The notes beneath the pieces are model-generated. The model worked only from the letters and a program-made list of their open reading frames with translations, did not search any database and was not told where the DNA came from. 64,000 bases of DNA from Celeribacter neptunius (GTDB lineage Bacteria; Pseudomonadota; Alphaproteobacteria; Rhodobacterales; Rhodobacteraceae), in the NCBI RefSeq assembly GCF_900113955.1, contig NZ_FORH01000010.1, forward strand, positions 62,001 through 126,000, given 5' to 3'. This document shows, piece after piece, positions 62,144 to 64,000 of this stretch. The translations under genes and the position numbers were made by a program. Positions within the stretch are counted from its first letter, which is position 1. The number at the start of each line of letters is the position of its first letter.

Positions 62144-62608
62144 ATGAATTTCTGGGGATGGTTCGTTGGCGGGTTCTTCGTGCTCGGCCTTGGAGCGGTC
62201 GGTTGGCAGGCGTTGCAGCCGGCCCCGGCGCAGACTGCTCAAGGACACTCAATGGTTCCGCCGGACACGAGCGGCATACCTCAGGGCGCGCCCATTGCCA
62301 ATGTACTCCTTCCAGCTGAATTCTCTCCGCAAGCCCAAATGGGGCAACGCGCGTTCGAGGCAAAATGCGCCAGCTGTCATGGTGAAAATGCCGCAGGCCA
62401 GAATGGGGTCGCTCCTCCGCTTGTTCACAAAATCTACGAGCCGAACCACCATTCGGATGCCGCGTTCCTGAATGCGGCGCAAAACGGCGTCCAATCTCAT
62501 CACTGGAATTTTGGCAATATGCCTCCCGTTGAAGGCCTCACCCAAGGTGATGTGAAGATGATTGCGGGATACGTGCGCGAACTGCAGCGCGCGAACGGGA
62601 TCAACTGA
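62144..62608 (+). CDS. Monoheme cytochrome c
   Basis: 154 aa with an N-terminal anchor (FVGGFFVLGLGAVGW). The heme site is CASCH in CASCHGENAAGQNGV, and the Met ligand is likely in FGNMPPVEGL. It lies 30 bases downstream of the L,D-transpeptidase gene and just ahead of the next small gene. Confidence 0.88.
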   Translation: MNFWGWFVGGFFVLGLGAVGWQALQPAPAQTAQGHSMVPPDTSGIPQGAPIANVLLPAEFSPQAQMGQRAFEAKCASCHGENAAGQNGVAPPLVHKIYEPNHHSDAAFLNAAQNGVQSHHWNFGNMPPVEGLTQGDVKMIAGYVRELQRANGIN

Positions 62609-62610
62609 CT

Positions 62611-62970
62611 TTGGTCGCCAGGCTGAACATATTCCGTAGCGCGATCCAGATTCTCCTGTTGGTCTCGATCGCGTTATTTGTCGTCCTCCCGGCGGGATCT
62701 CTCGATGCAATTGGCCATGAAACGGTCGCTGCCAAAGTTTCCGAACGAAGTGCGCAAAAACATCAGACCTCTCATGAGGAAGATGCAGATAATCTTCTCC
62801 CCGGGCATTGCGATCCGGGGCCGGACTGCTCGAAAAATATGGTAATTGTCATTTTATCAGCTCCGAGAGCTTCGACCAACTTGTCGCAATTGCCTCGCGA
62901 ACATCCAGATCAGAGCTTTTCTAACCGGAATGTCCTAAGGGACACCCCGCCTCCCAAACACCTATCCTGA
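62611..62970 (+). CDS. Small exported hypothetical protein (TTG start)
   Basis: 119 aa from a TTG two bases after the cytochrome stop. One hydrophobic segment (residues 8-27) is followed by a His/Asp/Cys region (HQTSHEEDADNLLPGHCDPGP is split by DCSK). It may be a periplasmic metal-binding protein; no family recognised. Confidence 0.5.
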   Translation: MVARLNIFRSAIQILLLVSIALFVVLPAGSLDAIGHETVAAKVSERSAQKHQTSHEEDADNLLPGHCDPGPDCSKNMVIVILSAPRASTNLSQLPREHPDQSFSNRNVLRDTPPPKHLS

Positions 62971-63034
62971 CCTAGGGGCAACCACGCCTCATCAAATTAA
63001 ATCTATCAAGCATGGAAATACAGGATACGGAACG

Positions 63035-63607
63035 ATGAAAAGCAAACTGATGATCGGCCTCTTGGCTGGAACGACAATGGCCGCAGCTGCATTTGCACAT
63101 GGTGGCGCGGAAGGTGTCGTCAAAGAACGCATGGACGGCATGATGGCCATGGGGCAATCGGTCAAAGAACTGGCTCCGATGATGCGTGGTGAAATCACCT
63201 ATGATGCTGAAGCTGTTCGTACGGGAGCACGCGTCTTTGTCGAACATAGCGAAGGCATGACCGAATTGTTTCCCGAAGGGTCTGCTGGGAAACCGTCCGA
63301 AGCAAAGTCCGAGATCTGGTCGGATTGGGAAGAATTCAGTGCGCTCGCAGAGCAGCTCAAGGTGGTTAGCGAAGGTCTTGCCGAGGCCGCCGACAACGGG
63401 CTTATGGCGTCAGGTGCGGGAATGGATGCAGGCTCCATGATGGGCACGCAATCCCCCGGAAGCATGATGGGAGCTTCGTCCATGATGGGAACTTCGTCAG
63501 GAAGCCCGATGATGGACTATGCCTCGATGCCCGCAGATGGGGCATTCAACATGGTGACCCAGACATGTTCGGCATGTCACGCGAAATTCCGCTACGAGGC
63601 GAAGTAA
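63035..63607 (+). CDS. Cytochrome c' (class II) with Met/Gly/Ser-rich insert
   Basis: 190 aa with a signal peptide (AAAAFAHGG). The four-helix cytochrome c' pattern ends in the C-terminal heme site CSACHAKFR (residues 178-186). Between helices 3 and 4 (about residues 124-165) is an insertion rich in Met, Gly and Ser (AGSMMGTQSPGSMMG, SSMMGTSSG). Class II cytochromes usually have a short linker there. The insert may bind Cu(I). Confidence 0.87.
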   Translation: MKSKLMIGLLAGTTMAAAAFAHGGAEGVVKERMDGMMAMGQSVKELAPMMRGEITYDAEAVRTGARVFVEHSEGMTELFPEGSAGKPSEAKSEIWSDWEEFSALAEQLKVVSEGLAEAADNGLMASGAGMDAGSMMGTQSPGSMMGASSMMGTSSGSPMMDYASMPADGAFNMVTQTCSACHAKFRYEAK

Positions 63608-63609
63608 AG

Positions 63610-64000
63610 ATGTGCCGGATGAAAAAACTGGTCTTTGCTGCAGGGGCGCTTTGCGCCCTTGTGGTCGGCGGCCTTGTGATCTGGCCGATTGGCAAGGTGC
63701 CCGCGTCGATCACGCAAACGGGTGATGTCCAGCGCGGCGCCTATTTGGCTCGCGTATCCGGGTGCATTTCATGCCACACCAATTCAGAGGCTGGCGGCGC
63801 CGCACTCGCAGGCGGCGCGGGGCTGGCGACAGATTTTGGCACGTTTTTTCCGCCCAATCTGACGACAGACAAAGAGAACGGCATCGGGGGGTGGACGGTT
63901 GAGCAGTTCGCCAAGGCGGTTCGCCAGGGCATTAGTCCTAGCGGAGAGCCGTATTATCCCGCTTTTTCCTATCCGTTCTATGCGGATTTCACGGATCAGG
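63610..64000 (+). CDS. Membrane-anchored cytochrome c, truncated by window end
   Basis: At least 130 residues, cut by the window edge. An N-terminal membrane anchor (VFAAGALCALVVGGLVIWP) precedes a heme site CISCH in RVSGCISCHTNSEAGG. FPPNLTTDKENGIGGW is typical of the cytochrome subunits of alcohol/aldehyde dehydrogenase complexes, which carry several hemes. A second start at 63619 is possible. Confidence 0.8.
   Translation, partial: MCRMKKLVFAAGALCALVVGGLVIWPIGKVPASITQTGDVQRGAYLARVSGCISCHTNSEAGGAALAGGAGLATDFGTFFPPNLTTDKENGIGGWTVEQFAKAVRQGISPSGEPYYPAFSYPFYADFTDQ

Noticed and set aside
1-64000. CRISPR arrays, tRNA, rRNA or riboswitches
   Set aside because: I looked for regular spaced repeats, tRNA-like cloverleaf ends and known riboswitch cores and found none that I could support by eye.

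Overview
This 64 kb window is a dense heavy-metal resistance region. It looks alphaproteobacterial, most likely Rhodobacteraceae and plasmid-borne or island-borne. The taxonomic reading rests on high GC content, the SCO/PCuAC/Ccm gene families, a CueR/HmrR-type regulator, and parDE and Rep-like accessory genes. I see no rRNA, tRNA or CRISPR array. The placement is inference from gene content and style; I could run no database search.

Layout. (1) 0-7.2 kb: the end of a multicopper oxidase, an Asp-box protein, a DUF411 protein, a cytochrome c, two L,D-transpeptidases, a Zn/Cd-type P-ATPase and a TFIIB-type zinc-ribbon protein. (2) 7.4-18 kb, minus strand: a CtaG-like protein and a penicillin-acylase-like protein without its nucleophile. 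These are followed by Lnt, LspA, a ZIP transporter, DUF411, an M23 peptidase, two SCO proteins, a PCuAC copper chaperone and a DsbA/DsbB-like pair. (3) 18-22.7 kb, plus strand: a CadR/PbrR/ZntR-like MerR regulator, two CDF transporters, a transglutaminase-like protein, a decayed SCO gene and CcdA. (4) 22.7-27.7 kb: a glutaredoxin-MauE fusion, a DUF305-like protein, CueR, CopA, and a copZ gene cut off after about 19 codons by a transposon. (5) 27.68-31.19 kb: a compact Tn5053/Tn7-like element (tniA-tniB-tniQ) with four 16-bp repeats at the left end and two at the right. (6) 31.2-37 kb: plasmid-like accessory DNA with a truncated HTH gene, a XRE-ImmA/PIN module, a DUF2188 protein, a Rep-like HTH protein, a secreted hypothetical and ParDE. 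(7) 37-50 kb: an APC permease, a TVP38 protein, a CueO-like oxidase, a rhodanese, DUF302, an EF-hand Met-rich protein, a two-component system, CcmFGHI and Lgt. (8) 50-64 kb: a cytochrome, a copper P-ATPase, a PRPP synthase-like / NMP phosphorylase-like / beta-CASP operon and a YVTN propeller. After these come a DsbD/ScsB-like reductase operon, a third L,D-transpeptidase and four cytochrome-type or small secreted proteins up to the window edge.

How it works together (inference). Metal is exported by P-ATPases and CDF pumps, and Cu(I) is oxidised by two multicopper oxidases. Periplasmic copper is chaperoned by SCO, PCuAC and Met-rich proteins. Envelope functions that copper is likely to damage are duplicated on the region: lipoprotein maturation (Lgt, LspA, Lnt), peptidoglycan crosslinking (three Ldt), disulfide handling (DsbA/B, CcdA, DsbD, CcmG) and cytochrome c maturation. 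Expression appears wired by two promoter classes with the MerR-type 19-bp spacer. One has CTCTAG-type operators (Zn/Cd/Pb class) at 2.5, 3.8, 18.0 and 19.3 kb. The other has TTGACCTTCC-type operators (CueR class) at 27.5 (two), 53.1 and 61.4 kb.
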